From assembly GCA_963785565.1 (NCBI GenBank), contig CAWAVV010000034.1, forward strand, positions 54,535 through 118,534: a DNA stretch of 64,000 nucleotides. The letters run 5' to 3'. The translations under genes were made by a program, and so were the position numbers. The stretch comes from AP-15 sp963785565. Lineage in GTDB: Bacteria; Pseudomonadota; Alphaproteobacteria; ATCC43930; CGMCC-115725. The notes beneath the pieces are model-generated. The model was not told the DNA's origin. It did not search any database and was given only the letters and a program-made list of their open reading frames with translations. Positions 53,127 to 63,115 of the stretch are shown in pieces (the stretch's first letter is position 1; each line of letters opens with the position of its first letter).

Positions 53127-54437
53127 ATGACCGGGATCGACGAAACCCATGAAGCAAAGCGGGAAAGCTGGGTCGCCTCGGCCAGGGGCCACAGCGAGTT
53201 TCCGATCCAGAATCTGCCGCTCGGGGTGTTCAGCCCGCCAGGCGGCACGCCGCGCGGCGGGGTCGCGATCGGCGATATGATCTTTGACCTGCATGCCGCA
53301 CTCGAAGCAGGGCTGTTTTCCGGGGAGGCGGAAAAGGCAGCCGAAGCCGCCGCGGGTCCGGCCTTGAACCCACTGATGGCGCTCGGCTCGGCGCCGCGGG
53401 TGGCATTGCGCCGTCGGGTCTCCGCGTTGCTCGCCGCCGACGGCGCCGAGCGGGCAAAGGCCGAGGGGATCGCTGCGCGGCTGCTGCACCCGGCGCGCCA
53501 ATGCACTCTGCACTTGCCGGCCATTATCGGCGAGTTCACCGACTTCTTTGCCGGGATCCATCACGCGACAAATGGCGGACGCCGGCGCGACCCGAACAAT
53601 CCGCTCAACCCCAATTACAAATATGTGCCGGTGGCCTATCACAGCCGCGCCTCCTCGGTGCGCCCGTCGAATGTGCCGATCCGCCGCCCCAATGGCCAGC
53701 GCAAGGCGCCGGACGAGGCCGCACCCAGCTTTGGCCCGTCCCAAAAGCTCGATTACGAACTCGAACTCGCGGTCTGGGTCGGCCCCGGCAACGCCCAGGG
53801 CGAGCCGATCCCGATCGCCCAGGCGAGCGGCCACATCGTCGGGCTCGGGCTCGTCAACGACTGGTCGGCGCGCGACGTGCAGGGTTGGGAATCGCAACCC
53901 CTCGGGCCGTTCCTCGGCAAAAGCTTCGGCTCGACGGTGTCGCCCTGGATCGTCACAGTCGAGGCGTTGGCCCCGTTCCGTGTGGCCCAGCCCGCGCGGC
54001 CCGCCGGGGATCCGCGCCCCCTGCCCCACCTGTGGGACGACGCCGACCAGCGCGCGGGCGCTTTCGACATGGCGCTCGAAGCCTTTCTGTGGACCGAGGA
54101 GTTGCGGGCAAGAGGGCTGCCGCCGCACCGGATGTCGGCCAGCAACACGACCGATCTCTACTGGACCTTGGCGCAATTGGTGGCGCACCACACCAGCGGC
54201 GGCTGCAATCTGCGCGCCGGCGACCTGTTCGGCACCGGCACGATCTCCGGCCCAACTCGCGAAGGCTATGGCAGCCTGATGGAATTGAGCGAGGACGGAA
54301 GGCGAGCGACCACGCTCGCCTCGGGCGAGACCCGCACTTTTGTCGAAAATGGCGACGAGGTCATCTTCCGCGCCCATTGCCGCCGCGCCGGCTATGCGCC
54401 GATCGGCTTTGGCGAGTGCAGCGCCCGCATCGTCTGA
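53127..54437 (+). CDS. Fumarylacetoacetase
   Basis: 436 residues. Last enzyme of tyrosine/homogentisate breakdown, splitting fumarylacetoacetate into fumarate and acetoacetate. The family fold is plain: DFFAGIHHATNGG (catalytic His), YKYVPVAYHSRASS, LDYELELAVWVG (metal Glu pair), GLVNDWSARDVQGWE and the PWIVT strand. Usual full length. Homogentisate dioxygenase and maleylacetoacetate isomerase genes are not nearby; a maleate-isomerase-family gene is next. Confidence 0.95.
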   Translation: MTGIDETHEAKRESWVASARGHSEFPIQNLPLGVFSPPGGTPRGGVAIGDMIFDLHAALEAGLFSGEAEKAAEAAAGPALNPLMALGSAPRVALRRRVSALLAADGAERAKAEGIAARLLHPARQCTLHLPAIIGEFTDFFAGIHHATNGGRRRDPNNPLNPNYKYVPVAYHSRASSVRPSNVPIRRPNGQRKAPDEAAPSFGPSQKLDYELELAVWVGPGNAQGEPIPIAQASGHIVGLGLVNDWSARDVQGWESQPLGPFLGKSFGSTVSPWIVTVEALAPFRVAQPARPAGDPRPLPHLWDDADQRAGAFDMALEAFLWTEELRARGLPPHRMSASNTTDLYWTLAQLVAHHTSGGCNLRAGDLFGTGTISGPTREGYGSLMELSEDGRRATTLASGETRTFVENGDEVIFRAHCRRAGYAPIGFGECSARIV

Positions 54438-54480
54438 ACGGCACGTAAACTCGCACCCCCTGGCCGCGGGAGAATCGAGA

Positions 54481-55227
54481 ATGACCGACGCGCTCGGCTG
54501 GCGGATCAAGTTCGGCGTCATCGCACCGAGCACCAACACCGTGGTCCAGCCGGAATTCGACATGATGTGCCCGCGCGGCGTCACCAACCACTTTGCCCGC
54601 ATCCACATTCCCAATGACCCGCTGCGCGGCGACGCCGATTTCGAGAAGCTGATCGAGACCGTTCGCACCGAACTGTCGGCGGCGGTCGACCGGGTCATGA
54701 CCTGCGAGCCCGATCATCTAATTATGGGCATGTCGTCGGAAACGTTCTGGGACGGGCTCGACGGCAGCGAGCGTCTGCGAGAGCGCATCGAGGCGCGGGC
54801 CGGCGTCGCGGTGACGATGGGCTCGGACGCGTCGCGTCAAGCCTTGCGGCGCTGTGGCGAGATCAAACGCATCGGGGTCGTCACGCCTTACATGCCGGTC
54901 GCGGATCAGCAGGTGCGGTGCTTTTTCACCGATTGCGGGTTCGAGGTGGTGCGCCTCGTCGGGCTCAAATGCGCGAGCCCGGTGTTGATCGCGCATGTCG
55001 GCGAGCGGGAATTGCGCGACGCGGTCATCGCCGTCGACGGCCCGGATGTCGAGGCCGTCGTCCAGGTCGGCACCAACCTGGCGATGGCGCGGCTCGCCGC
55101 CGCGGCCGAGCTGTGGCTCGACAAGCCGGTGCTGGCGATCAACACCGCGACCTATTGGTGGGCATTGCGCCGCAACGGCATTGCCGACCCCGTCGACGGC
55201 TTCGGAGCGCTGCTGCGCGATTATTGA
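54481..55227 (+). CDS. Maleate isomerase / Asp-Glu racemase superfamily protein lacking the usual cysteines
   Basis: 248 residues with the aspartate/glutamate racemase superfamily fold: FGVIAPSTNTVVQPEFD, LIMGMSSETFWDG, RIGVVTPYMPVADQQV and VVQVGTNLAMARLA. Maleate isomerases and arylmalonate decarboxylases use one or two cysteines in the second and fourth of these motifs; here they read MSSE and VGTN, without Cys. So the chemistry differs or is absent. GGGAGAATCGAGA precedes the ATG at 54481. Downstream of fumarylacetoacetase by 43 bases, so probably cotranscribed. Confidence 0.75.
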   Translation: MTDALGWRIKFGVIAPSTNTVVQPEFDMMCPRGVTNHFARIHIPNDPLRGDADFEKLIETVRTELSAAVDRVMTCEPDHLIMGMSSETFWDGLDGSERLRERIEARAGVAVTMGSDASRQALRRCGEIKRIGVVTPYMPVADQQVRCFFTDCGFEVVRLVGLKCASPVLIAHVGERELRDAVIAVDGPDVEAVVQVGTNLAMARLAAAAELWLDKPVLAINTATYWWALRRNGIADPVDGFGALLRDY

Positions 55228-55251
55228 GACGCTTCGGCCGGGCGGCTCTCG

Positions 55252-55959
55252 TTACAGCGACAGCAGCCGGTCGACGAGCGCCTTGTCTTCACGCAATTCG
55301 GCGGCCGCGCCGGAATAGCGGACGGCGCCTTTTTCGAGGACGTACACGCGGTCGGCGAGCGCCAGCGCAAAGTCGACGCGCTGTTCGGCCAACAGGATGG
55401 TCAGGCCCTGCACCTTCAATTCCGCGATCTTGTCCCGCAAAGTGTCGACGACCAGCGGCGCCAATCCCTCGGACGGCTCGTCGAGCAGCAGAAGCTCGGG
55501 GTTTCCGGTCAAGGTGCGGGCGATCGTCAGCATCTGCTGCTCGCCGCCCGACAGGAACCCGCCGCGCTGGTCGCGCCGCTCGCGCAATATCGGAAACAGC
55601 TCGCCGACCGCCTCGATCGTCCAGCGGCCAGGCCGGCGCGCGGCGCGAGCGCCGACTTCGAGGTTCTCCCACACCGAGAGCTCGGCGAAGATGCGGCGGT
55701 CTTCAGGGACATAGCCGATGCCGACGCGGGCGACGCGATGCGGCGCCCAGCCGGCGATGTCACGCCCCTGCCACAGGATTCGGCCGGCGCTCGGCGGGGT
55801 CAGCCCCATCACCGAGCGCATCGTCGTGGTCTTGCCGACGCCGTTCCTGCCCAGCAGACAGACGCATTCGCCCGCCTCGATCTCGAGCGAGACGCCGAAC
55901 AGCACTCGGCTCAAGCCATAGGCGGTGTAGACCTCCTCGACCGCCAACAGCGCGCTCAT
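55252..55959 (-). CDS. livF: Branched-chain amino-acid-type ABC transporter ATP-binding protein
   Basis: 235 residues. ATPase of an HAAT-family (LIV-I) importer. Walker A GRNGVGKTT at 37-45, signature LSGGEQQ at 136-142 and Walker B LLLLDEPSEG at 156-165. The start ATG overlaps the stop of the upstream ATPase (ATGA). The five transporter genes are all on the minus strand and in the order SBP, livH, livM, livG, livF. Confidence 0.93.
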   Translation of the reverse strand: MSALLAVEEVYTAYGLSRVLFGVSLEIEAGECVCLLGRNGVGKTTTMRSVMGLTPPSAGRILWQGRDIAGWAPHRVARVGIGYVPEDRRIFAELSVWENLEVGARAARRPGRWTIEAVGELFPILRERRDQRGGFLSGGEQQMLTIARTLTGNPELLLLDEPSEGLAPLVVDTLRDKIAELKVQGLTILLAEQRVDFALALADRVYVLEKGAVRYSGAAAELREDKALVDRLLSL

Positions 55960-56693
55960 GCGTGCGCGCCGAGATAGACGCGGCGCACCTCGGGATCCCG
56001 CCGCATTTCGGCCGGTGTTCCTTCGGCGAGGAGGCGGCCTTGATGCAGGACCGCGATCTTCTCGGCGATCGAGAACACCACCTCCATGTCGTGCTCGGTA
56101 AATAGCAAGGTCAGGCCGCGCTCGCCGGCGATCCGATCCAATAAACGCATCGTGTCGTGCGTCTCGGTCGCCGACATGCCGGCGGTGGGCTCGTCGAGCA
56201 GCAGCAGGGCCGGCTCGCTCGCCAGCGCGATGCCGAGCTCGAGCTGCTTCTGGTTGCCGTAGCTCAGGGTCCCGGCGACCGCGTCCGCCTGGCCGTCGAG
56301 GCCGATCGAGGCGAGCAGCGCCTCGGTCTCGTCGCGGTAGAGATTTTCGGAACGCGACCAGAAGTTTCGGCCGCGGCCATGATGGGCGAGAAGGGCGGCC
56401 TGCAGATTCTCGAACACCGACAGCCGTGGAAAGATATTCGTTCGCTGAAACGAACGCCCGACGCCCATGCGGCAAATGCGATGCGGCGGCGCGCCGGTAA
56501 TGTCGCGGCCATCGAGCACGACCCGGCCGCCGTCCGGACTGAGATGACCAGTGATCAGGTTGAAAAAGGTCGTCTTGCCGGCCCCGTTCGGTCCGATGAC
56601 CGCGACGATCTGGCGAGTCGCGACGGTCAGGCTGACGCCGCCGACCGCGACAAAGCCGGCGAACGATTTGCGCAGATCGCGAACCTCAAGCAT
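55956..56693 (-). CDS. livG: Branched-chain amino-acid-type ABC transporter ATP-binding protein
   Basis: 245 residues. The other ATPase subunit. Walker A GPNGAGKTT at about 34-42, signature LSYGNQKQLE, Walker B ALLLLDEPTAGM. Internal ATG 56693 (MLEVRDLRKSF) is the family start; its codon overlaps the end of livM by 8 bases. Probably dimerises with LivF below the LivHM permease. Confidence 0.93.
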   Translation of the reverse strand: MLEVRDLRKSFAGFVAVGGVSLTVATRQIVAVIGPNGAGKTTFFNLITGHLSPDGGRVVLDGRDITGAPPHRICRMGVGRSFQRTNIFPRLSVFENLQAALLAHHGRGRNFWSRSENLYRDETEALLASIGLDGQADAVAGTLSYGNQKQLELGIALASEPALLLLDEPTAGMSATETHDTMRLLDRIAGERGLTLLFTEHDMEVVFSIAEKIAVLHQGRLLAEGTPAEMRRDPEVRRVYLGAHA

Positions 56694-57681
56694 CGCGTCC
56701 GACCAGTCGCCGGCGCGCCAGGCGAAATCCGGCAACGAGCCCGCCGACGATGCCGCCGGGAAATACGAACAGCAGCACCAACAGCAGAGTGCCGAGCACA
56801 AACGGCCAATACTGGGTATAGTCGGTGATCTGCTGGTTGAGCCAGACCAGCGCCAAGGCGCCGACCGGCGGTCCCCAGAAATAATCCATGCCGCCGAGGA
56901 TGGTCATGATGATGACCTCGGCCGATTTCGACCAGAACACATAGTCGGCAAAGACGCCGCGGCTGAAGATGCCGTAGAGGGCGCCGGCGAGCCCGGCGAA
57001 ACCGCCAGCGACGACAAAGGCCGCAAGCTGGTAGGCGCGTACGTTCAGCCCGATAAAGGCGGCGCGCTCGGGATTATCGCGGATCGTCGTCAGCATGCGC
57101 CCAAAGGGAGACCGCACAATCTGGTGCAGCACCGCCAGCGACACCGCCACCAGCGCCAGGGTGAGGAGATAAAAGCGCGACCCGATGCTCAGATCGGCAA
57201 GGCCGGGGACCGCCGTCATCCAGTCGAGATTTGGATACGGGATCTCCGGCAGACCCTGGTCGCCGCCGGTCACCGCATTCCACTTGTAACAGATCGCCCA
57301 GACGATCTGCGAAAAGGCCAAGGTCAGCATCGCGAAATAGAGCTTGGTCAGGCGCACGCAGAAATAGCCGGACACCAGGGCAAAGCCCGCGGCGCCAATC
57401 CCGGCCGCCGGGAAGGCGACGACGAACGGTATCGCGTAGGTTTTCATCAGGATGCCGCAGACATAGGCGCCCACCCCGAAATAGGCGACATGGCCGAACG
57501 AGACGAGGCCGGTGGTGCCGAGCAGCAGGTTGAGGCTCACCGCGAACAGGGCATCGATCACGATCTGTGCGGCGAGGAACGTGTCGTAACGAGAGCCCAG
57601 CCAAGGGACTGTGCCCGCCGCCAGGAAGACGATCAGTGTCCACGGGATATGGTGGGCGAACGGGGAACGGCGGCGGGTCAT
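56686..57681 (-). CDS. livM: Branched-chain amino-acid-type ABC transporter permease
   Basis: 331 residues with about nine membrane helices. The LivM signature NLLLGTTGLVSFGHVAYFGVG and the EAA-like loop AAFIGLNVRAYQLAAFVVA are visible. Starts at the ATG overlapping the livH stop (ATGA). Forms the membrane channel with LivH. Confidence 0.93.
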   Translation of the reverse strand: MTRRRSPFAHHIPWTLIVFLAAGTVPWLGSRYDTFLAAQIVIDALFAVSLNLLLGTTGLVSFGHVAYFGVGAYVCGILMKTYAIPFVVAFPAAGIGAAGFALVSGYFCVRLTKLYFAMLTLAFSQIVWAICYKWNAVTGGDQGLPEIPYPNLDWMTAVPGLADLSIGSRFYLLTLALVAVSLAVLHQIVRSPFGRMLTTIRDNPERAAFIGLNVRAYQLAAFVVAGGFAGLAGALYGIFSRGVFADYVFWSKSAEVIIMTILGGMDYFWGPPVGALALVWLNQQITDYTQYWPFVLGTLLLVLLFVFPGGIVGGLVAGFRLARRRLVGRDA

Positions 57682-58559
57682 CGAAGGGGTCGGCCGAAGA
57701 GGCCCCAGGGACGGACTATCAAGATCACTGCCATCAGCGCGAACACCGAAAACAGCGAGAAGCTGGGGAAAATCAGGATGCCGAAGGCCAGCACCTGACC
57801 GTAGATGACCGATCCCCAAAAGGTGCCCCAAATCGAGCCCATCCCGCCGATCACGACGACAATAAAGGCCTGGACGATGATCAGCACGTCCATTCCCGGC
57901 ACGATGCTTTGGATCGGCGTAATCAGCGCCCCCGAAAGACCGGCAAGAAAAGAGCTGATGATGAACATGCCGGTATAAATCGAGCCGACATCAGCGCCCA
58001 ATGCGGCGAGCATCTCGCGGTCATATGAGGCGGCGCGCACCAGCCGGCCGGCGCCGGTGCGGTTCAACGCCAGCCAACCACCAAAAGCGATTGCCGGGCC
58101 GACCGCAACGACGAACAGGTTGTAGAGCGGCTGCGTGGTTCCAAAGATCTGCACGCTGCCGGCGAGCACCGGTGGGGACGAAACCGAGAGCTGACCGGTA
58201 CCCCAGATGAATTTAGCGGCGTCGCCGAGGATCAACACCAGCGCATAAGTGAACAGCAGCTGGTAGAGTTCTTCACGGCCGTAGAGCGAGCGGAAGAACA
58301 GCCGCTCGACGACCGCGCCGAGCACGGCCACCCCGGAAGCCGCGAACAGCGTCGCCAGCCAGAACCCCCCGGCCACGGGATGGAGCCATTGCATCGCCTG
58401 CCAGGCGAGATAGGCGCCGACCATGTAGAACGAGCCGTGCGCGAAATTGATGACGCGCATGACGCCGAACACCAGCGACAGCCCCGACGCGATCAGAAAC
58501 AGGAACATCGCGGTGGTCAGGCCGCCCATGAACTGGCTGAACAGAAACGAGGCGGCCAC
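57678..58559 (-). CDS. livH: Branched-chain amino-acid-type ABC transporter permease
   Basis: 293 residues, about eight membrane helices. Typical LivH segments: LSLVFGVMRVINFAHGSFYM and GMDVLIIVQAFIVVVIGGMG. It begins with GTG at 58559 and overlaps livM by four bases. The 80-base gap to the binding-protein gene contains no visible terminator. Confidence 0.92.
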   Translation of the reverse strand: MAASFLFSQFMGGLTTAMFLFLIASGLSLVFGVMRVINFAHGSFYMVGAYLAWQAMQWLHPVAGGFWLATLFAASGVAVLGAVVERLFFRSLYGREELYQLLFTYALVLILGDAAKFIWGTGQLSVSSPPVLAGSVQIFGTTQPLYNLFVVAVGPAIAFGGWLALNRTGAGRLVRAASYDREMLAALGADVGSIYTGMFIISSFLAGLSGALITPIQSIVPGMDVLIIVQAFIVVVIGGMGSIWGTFWGSVIYGQVLAFGILIFPSFSLFSVFALMAVILIVRPWGLFGRPLR

Positions 58560-58639
58560 CGCCGATCAACCCCTCGAGGTTCTCGCGCCGCCCGCGCCCA
58601 ATCGGGGATCGCGGGCGACGCGCCCTACCTGCGCCGTTG

Positions 58640-59840
58640 TCAATTCGTCGCGAACGATGTCGGCAACAGCTCTGGGTTTTTGATGATCGCAAAAGGATAA
58701 GCCGCATCCTTGACCATCTCTCCCCAGTACTCGGGAGCGAACGTCTCATGCGATTTGGCGCTGATCGTGCGTTTACCGACCGGGGTGTCGAAGGTCAGGC
58801 CGAGCAACGCCTTCGACACGTCGTCCGACTTGGTGCTGCCGGCCTTTTTGATGCCTTCGGCGAGCGCGTAGATCGACTGGTAGCCGACGATCGACCAGCC
58901 GGAAGCATACTTTGTCTTGGTGAAGGCCTTTAGATCCTCGATGAATTTCTTGTGCTCGGGCGGCTCGTCGCCGGTCCAGATCACCGGGTCGTAGGCATCG
59001 CCGATTATGCCATAAGGGTAATCGCTGCCCAGCGCATTGGCCTCGTCGGTGGTGCCGACCTCGGCGCCGTCGACCATGCGGTTGCTGATTGCCTTGAAAT
59101 ACCCGAGCGGCGTTGCCTCCTTGGTAAAGGTGACGAAATCGCCGGCGAACAGCGATGCGTAAACCGCATCCGGCTTCTTGCCCATCTGCGCAGTAATGAA
59201 CGCGGTGAAGTCGGGTTCACCCAGCTTTGGCCATTGCGAGTCGACGATTGTGATATCGGGCCGCAGCTTTTTGAGGGCAGCGATAAAGGCGGCGATCGAA
59301 GTCACGGCCATAGGCGTAGTCGGGCGCGATCGTGGCGACGGTTTTGACGTCCTTCCACCGCGCCATCAACGTCGCCCCGGCCAGTCCCTCGACATCGGTA
59401 TTCGAAGAGACGCGGAAAATATAGGGGTGAATATGCGCCGGATCGGTGAGGATCGTGCTTTTTGAGGTCGGCGCGATAAAGACGATCTTGTTTTCCTTGG
59501 CGACGGTCGATACCGCCGGCGCCTCGGCCGAGGTCAGGGTGCCGACTAAAAAGTCGACGCCGTTCTTGATGATCAATTCGCGCGAGAGCCGCACTGCCTC
59601 GTCGGCATTGGCCTTGCTGTCCCGCGACAGGATCTCGAGCTGGCGGCCAAGGACCCCGCCGTTGGCATTGATTTCGGCGACCGCCATCTCAGCGCCTTTG
59701 AGGACCGGCACACCATAGACGGCTGTCGGTCCTGAGAGCGGGATCGGAGTGCCGATCTTGATCGGCCCTTCGGCCGATGCCGCCAACGGGATCAACCCAA
59801 CGCCGGCGACGGCGAGCGCAAGCATATAAGGGTGGCGCAT
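58640..59840 (-). pseudogene. Liv-type substrate-binding protein, split by a one-base frameshift
   Basis: The first frame (59840 to about 59300) encodes the signal peptide (MRHPYMLALAVAGVGL, cut near ASAEG) and lobe 1 (IKIGTPIPLSGPTAVYG, then IVFIAPTSKSTILTD). Sense continues in the next frame from about 59299 (SIAAFIAALKKLRPDITIVD) to 58640, lobe 2. Removing one A at 59299-59300 would give YGRDSIAAF, the normal join, and a protein of about 400 residues. Everything else is intact, including AGGAGGAAA before the start. The LIV-like transporter would need this or another binding protein; a sequencing error is a real possibility. Confidence 0.85.
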
Positions 59841-59916
59841 GTCGGCTCTTTCCTCCTGTTCACGGTTTCTCGTTCAGGGTCTGAAACCGCCATTTGGTTT
59901 GAGCCGGCGGCCACTG

Positions 59917-60942
59917 TCAAGGCGTGCTCTGTCCCCAAAGCTGCCGCCAGCTCGGCACGCCGCCCAATGGCTCGGCCGCGGTCAGCGCGCGCATCACCGC
60001 CCGCGTGAGGCAATCCGCCGCGGCGTTGCCGAGCCGCAAAAGCATGGCGGGCGGGGCGGGCGGGCCGGTTCCGGTCGCCAGCGCAAACACGGTATCGCCG
60101 TCGAACGGCGTGTGAATCGGACGGATCGCGCGGGCGAGACCGTCCTGCGCCATCATCGCCAGACGCCGGCATCCACCCTTGTCGAGGGCGGCGTCGGTGG
60201 CGACGACGGCGATCGTCGTGTTGGCGCCAGCGGCCACGGCCTTGCACTCCGAGAAGTCCTCCGGATCAAACGGCGTGTCGGAGAGCGCCGGCTGCGGGTC
60301 GATCTCGCCGGGCAAGGCCAGATCCGCCGCCCAGAACCGTCCGCAGCCCGGCCGCACGGCCGAGCCGCAACTGTTGACCGCGACGAGGGCGCCGACCGTG
60401 GCCCCCTCGGCGAGCGCCAGCGAAGCGCTGCCGATGCCGCCCTTGAGCCGTCCGGCCGTGGCGCCGAGGCCTGCCCCGGCGTTGCCCTGGGCGAATCCCT
60501 TGGTTGCGGCGCCGGCCGCCCGGCGTCCGAGGGCGCGGTAGGGCGGCTCACCGCTCCACATCTGGCGGCCGGGAAAGCCGAGATCGAACAGAATCGCGCC
60601 CGGAACGATCGGAACCCGGATCGCCGGTGACCCCGTTGTCGATCCGACGGCGAAGCCGCGCCCGGCCGCGGCGAGCCACTGCATGACCCCGGCGGCGGCA
60701 TCGAGGCCAAAGGCCGAGCCCCCCGACAGCACCACGGCATCGACCCGATCGACCAGCGTGTCGAGGGAGAGCAATTCGGTCTCGCGACTGCCGGGCGCCC
60801 CGCCGCGGACATCGACCGACGCTGTTGCCGGCGCTTCGGCGAGCACGACGGTCGTACCTGTGACGCCGTCGCGATCCTCGGCCTGGCCGACCAGTATCCC
60901 CGCTACGTCGGTTATCAGATTGCGCGGACCGGGCTTAGCCAC
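59917..60942 (-). CDS. P1 family (S58/DmpA-type) peptidase
   Basis: 341 residues. Self-processing N-terminal nucleophile-like peptidases of the DmpA/beta-peptidyl aminopeptidase family. Key segments: TGTTVVLAE, SGGSAFGLDAAAGVMQWL, and the processing/nucleophile site in AGANTTIAVVATDAAL. It lies beside the liv transporter and an amidohydrolase, which fits use of small peptides or amides. Substrate unknown. Confidence 0.87.
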   Translation of the reverse strand: MAKPGPRNLITDVAGILVGQAEDRDGVTGTTVVLAEAPATASVDVRGGAPGSRETELLSLDTLVDRVDAVVLSGGSAFGLDAAAGVMQWLAAAGRGFAVGSTTGSPAIRVPIVPGAILFDLGFPGRQMWSGEPPYRALGRRAAGAATKGFAQGNAGAGLGATAGRLKGGIGSASLALAEGATVGALVAVNSCGSAVRPGCGRFWAADLALPGEIDPQPALSDTPFDPEDFSECKAVAAGANTTIAVVATDAALDKGGCRRLAMMAQDGLARAIRPIHTPFDGDTVFALATGTGPPAPPAMLLRLGNAAADCLTRAVMRALTAAEPLGGVPSWRQLWGQSTP

Positions 60943-61022
60943 CGGGTGTTCCTCCCGCTGTCGGGTTTCGCGTATACCATCGTGGCTTCGACCTCGCCAG
61001 CACCCCTGGGGAAAGACCCGCC

Positions 61023-62462
61023 ATGACCGCCACCGTCATCAAAAACGCCGACTGGGTCATCGCCTGGGACGAAGGCGTCTCGCGCCAGGTCTACCGGCGC
61101 GGCGTCGATATCGCCTTTACCGACGACCGCATCGATTTTGTCGGACGGGATTACGCAGGGCCGGCGGACCGGGTCATCGACGGCCGGGATCGTCTGGTGT
61201 TGCCGGGGCTGATCGACATCCATTCGCACCCCGAACACGAGCCGCTCTACCGTGGCGTGCGCGAGGAGCATGGCCTGCGCAACATGCATATGACCGGGCT
61301 ATACGAACGCTCCCAGGCGTTTTCGGCAACCGATGACGCAGCCCGCGCCGCCAGCGCGGAATTCGCCTATTGCGAGCTGTTGCTCAGCGGCGTCACCTCG
61401 CTGGTCGACATTTCTCCCGCCTGGGACGGTTGGATCGACCTCTTCGCCAAGAGCGGGCTGCGCGGGTTTCTGGCGCCCGGCTATGCCTCGGCGCGCTGGC
61501 GGCTCGACAATGATTTCGAGCTCAAATTCGGCTGGGACGAGGCGCGCGGCCGCGAAGGGTTCGCGGCGGCGCTGGCGTTGATCGACCGGGCTGCCCGGCA
61601 TCCCTGCGGGCGGCTTTCCGGCATCGTTTCGCCGATGCAGATCGACACCTGCACCGCCGATCTGTTGCGCGACAGCCGCGAGGCGGCGGACGAACGCGGC
61701 CTGCCCTTGACCGTCCATGTTTCGCAAAGCGTCGCCGAGGTGCACGAGATGCTGCGCCGCCACGGCAAGACGCCGGTGCAGTGGGCGAACGAAATCGGCA
61801 TCCTCGGGCCCGCGACCATCCTCGGCCACGCACTGTTTCTGGACAGCCATTCCTGGATCCGATGGTGGACCCGCAGCGATCTCGCGCTGATCGCGGATAC
61901 CGGGTCTTCGGTCGCGCATTGCCCGACGCCGTTCGCCCGCTACGGTCAGATCATGGAGAATTTCGGCGACTATCTGCGCGCCGGAGTGACGATGGGGCTC
62001 GGCACCGACACGAGCCCGCACAATCTAGTCGAGGAAATGCGCAAGGCGGCGATATTGGCCCGCATCGCCGCGCGCGACATCGAAACGGTGACGACGGCCG
62101 ACCTCTTTCACGCGGCGACGGTGGGCGGCGCCACCGCGCTGCTGCGCGACGATCTCGGCCGCATCGCGCCGGATAAAAAAGCCGATCTCGTGCTCGTCGA
62201 TCTGACGGCGCCGCAGATGGTGCCGGCGCGCGATCCTCTTCGTTCGTTCATCTACCATGCCGCCGACCGCGCGGTGCGCGACGTGTTTGTCGACGGCCGC
62301 CAGATCGTCGCCGCGGGCAAGGTCGTGACCCTGGACCAAGCCGAGGCCGGCCGGCGCCTCGCCGACGCACAGCGCCGTATGCTGGAAACCGCGCCGCAGC
62401 GCGACTACCGCGGGCGCAATGCGGAGCAAATTTCGCCGCTGAGCTTGCCGCTCGGCGACTGA
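61023..62462 (+). CDS. Amidohydrolase (cytosine deaminase/chlorohydrolase-like)
   Basis: 479 residues. A TIM-barrel metal hydrolase: PGLIDIHSHPEHEP contains the metal HxH (His67, His69), VHVSQSVAEVHEMLRRHGKT holds a metal His and catalytic Glu, ILGHALF holds a further His, and LGTDTSPHN holds the catalytic Asp. Closest to the AtzA/TrzN/guanine-deaminase-like subgroup. The C-terminal composite-domain strand KADLVLVDLTAPQM is also typical. Divergent from the P1 peptidase; both may be induced by the same substrate class. Confidence 0.87.
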   Translation: MTATVIKNADWVIAWDEGVSRQVYRRGVDIAFTDDRIDFVGRDYAGPADRVIDGRDRLVLPGLIDIHSHPEHEPLYRGVREEHGLRNMHMTGLYERSQAFSATDDAARAASAEFAYCELLLSGVTSLVDISPAWDGWIDLFAKSGLRGFLAPGYASARWRLDNDFELKFGWDEARGREGFAAALALIDRAARHPCGRLSGIVSPMQIDTCTADLLRDSREAADERGLPLTVHVSQSVAEVHEMLRRHGKTPVQWANEIGILGPATILGHALFLDSHSWIRWWTRSDLALIADTGSSVAHCPTPFARYGQIMENFGDYLRAGVTMGLGTDTSPHNLVEEMRKAAILARIAARDIETVTTADLFHAATVGGATALLRDDLGRIAPDKKADLVLVDLTAPQMVPARDPLRSFIYHAADRAVRDVFVDGRQIVAAGKVVTLDQAEAGRRLADAQRRMLETAPQRDYRGRNAEQISPLSLPLGD

Positions 62463-62561
62463 CCGGTCTGTTCGCTCGCCCGCGCATCCCCGATTTTGGC
62501 TGCCACGGCCGCTATGGCAGAGAGTGTAGCCAAGCGCTTGGGCAGTTGCCGGAAAGTCAAG

Positions 62562-62994
62562 CCTTGGCGCGACGCCCTTTGGTCCGCATGCGGCCGCGTT
62601 TGCGCCCGAGCCCCAGCTGCTTGGCCATCGCCGAGCGCTGCTCGGAGTAAGCCGGAGCGGTCAACGGATGATCGCTGGGCAATTTCCATCGCCGCAAGTA
62701 TTCCGCGATCTGCAGACCATGTTTGGTGCCAAGGTGTCGGCGCAGCGTCTTGCCGCGAAAGCCGCATTCGAGGCAAACGACATGACCATGCTGCACCGAT
62801 CGTTTAATCGGGACAGCAGGCAAGCGCAGCGGTTGCTGCTGGACCGGCATCCCGAGGTTACGAATCGCTTGGTCGACCGAAATGATCAGCGCCGAAAGCT
62901 GATCAGGCGCTACGCTATGATTGCCGACATAGCTGGTGATGATTTTTGTCACCGGTCCCAGCCCGCCGCTTCTTGCCGTGGTGTCGTCGCTCAT
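62562..62994 (-). CDS. MucR/Ros family zinc-finger transcriptional regulator
   Basis: About 145 residues. MucR proteins bind AT-rich DNA and regulate exopolysaccharide, motility and cell-cycle genes in alphaproteobacteria. The zinc finger is Cys74-x2-Cys77-x9-His87-x4-His92 (CLECGFRGKTLRRHLGTKH), followed by EYLRRWKLPSDHPLTAP and SEQRSAMAKQLGLGRKR, all family hallmarks. The ATG at 62994 gives MSDDTTARSG; a TTG one codon upstream has slightly better spacing to GGAG. Confidence 0.92.
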
Positions 62995-63115
62995 CAAAGA
63001 ATCACTCCTCGCCGTCTGGTTGTAGCCGCTCTTTTAATACGGCAAACGGCAAGCAGATCAAACAAATTCTCGGCATCACTGCCAAAATGCTGTTTTATGC
63101 CTCCATCGGGTAAGG

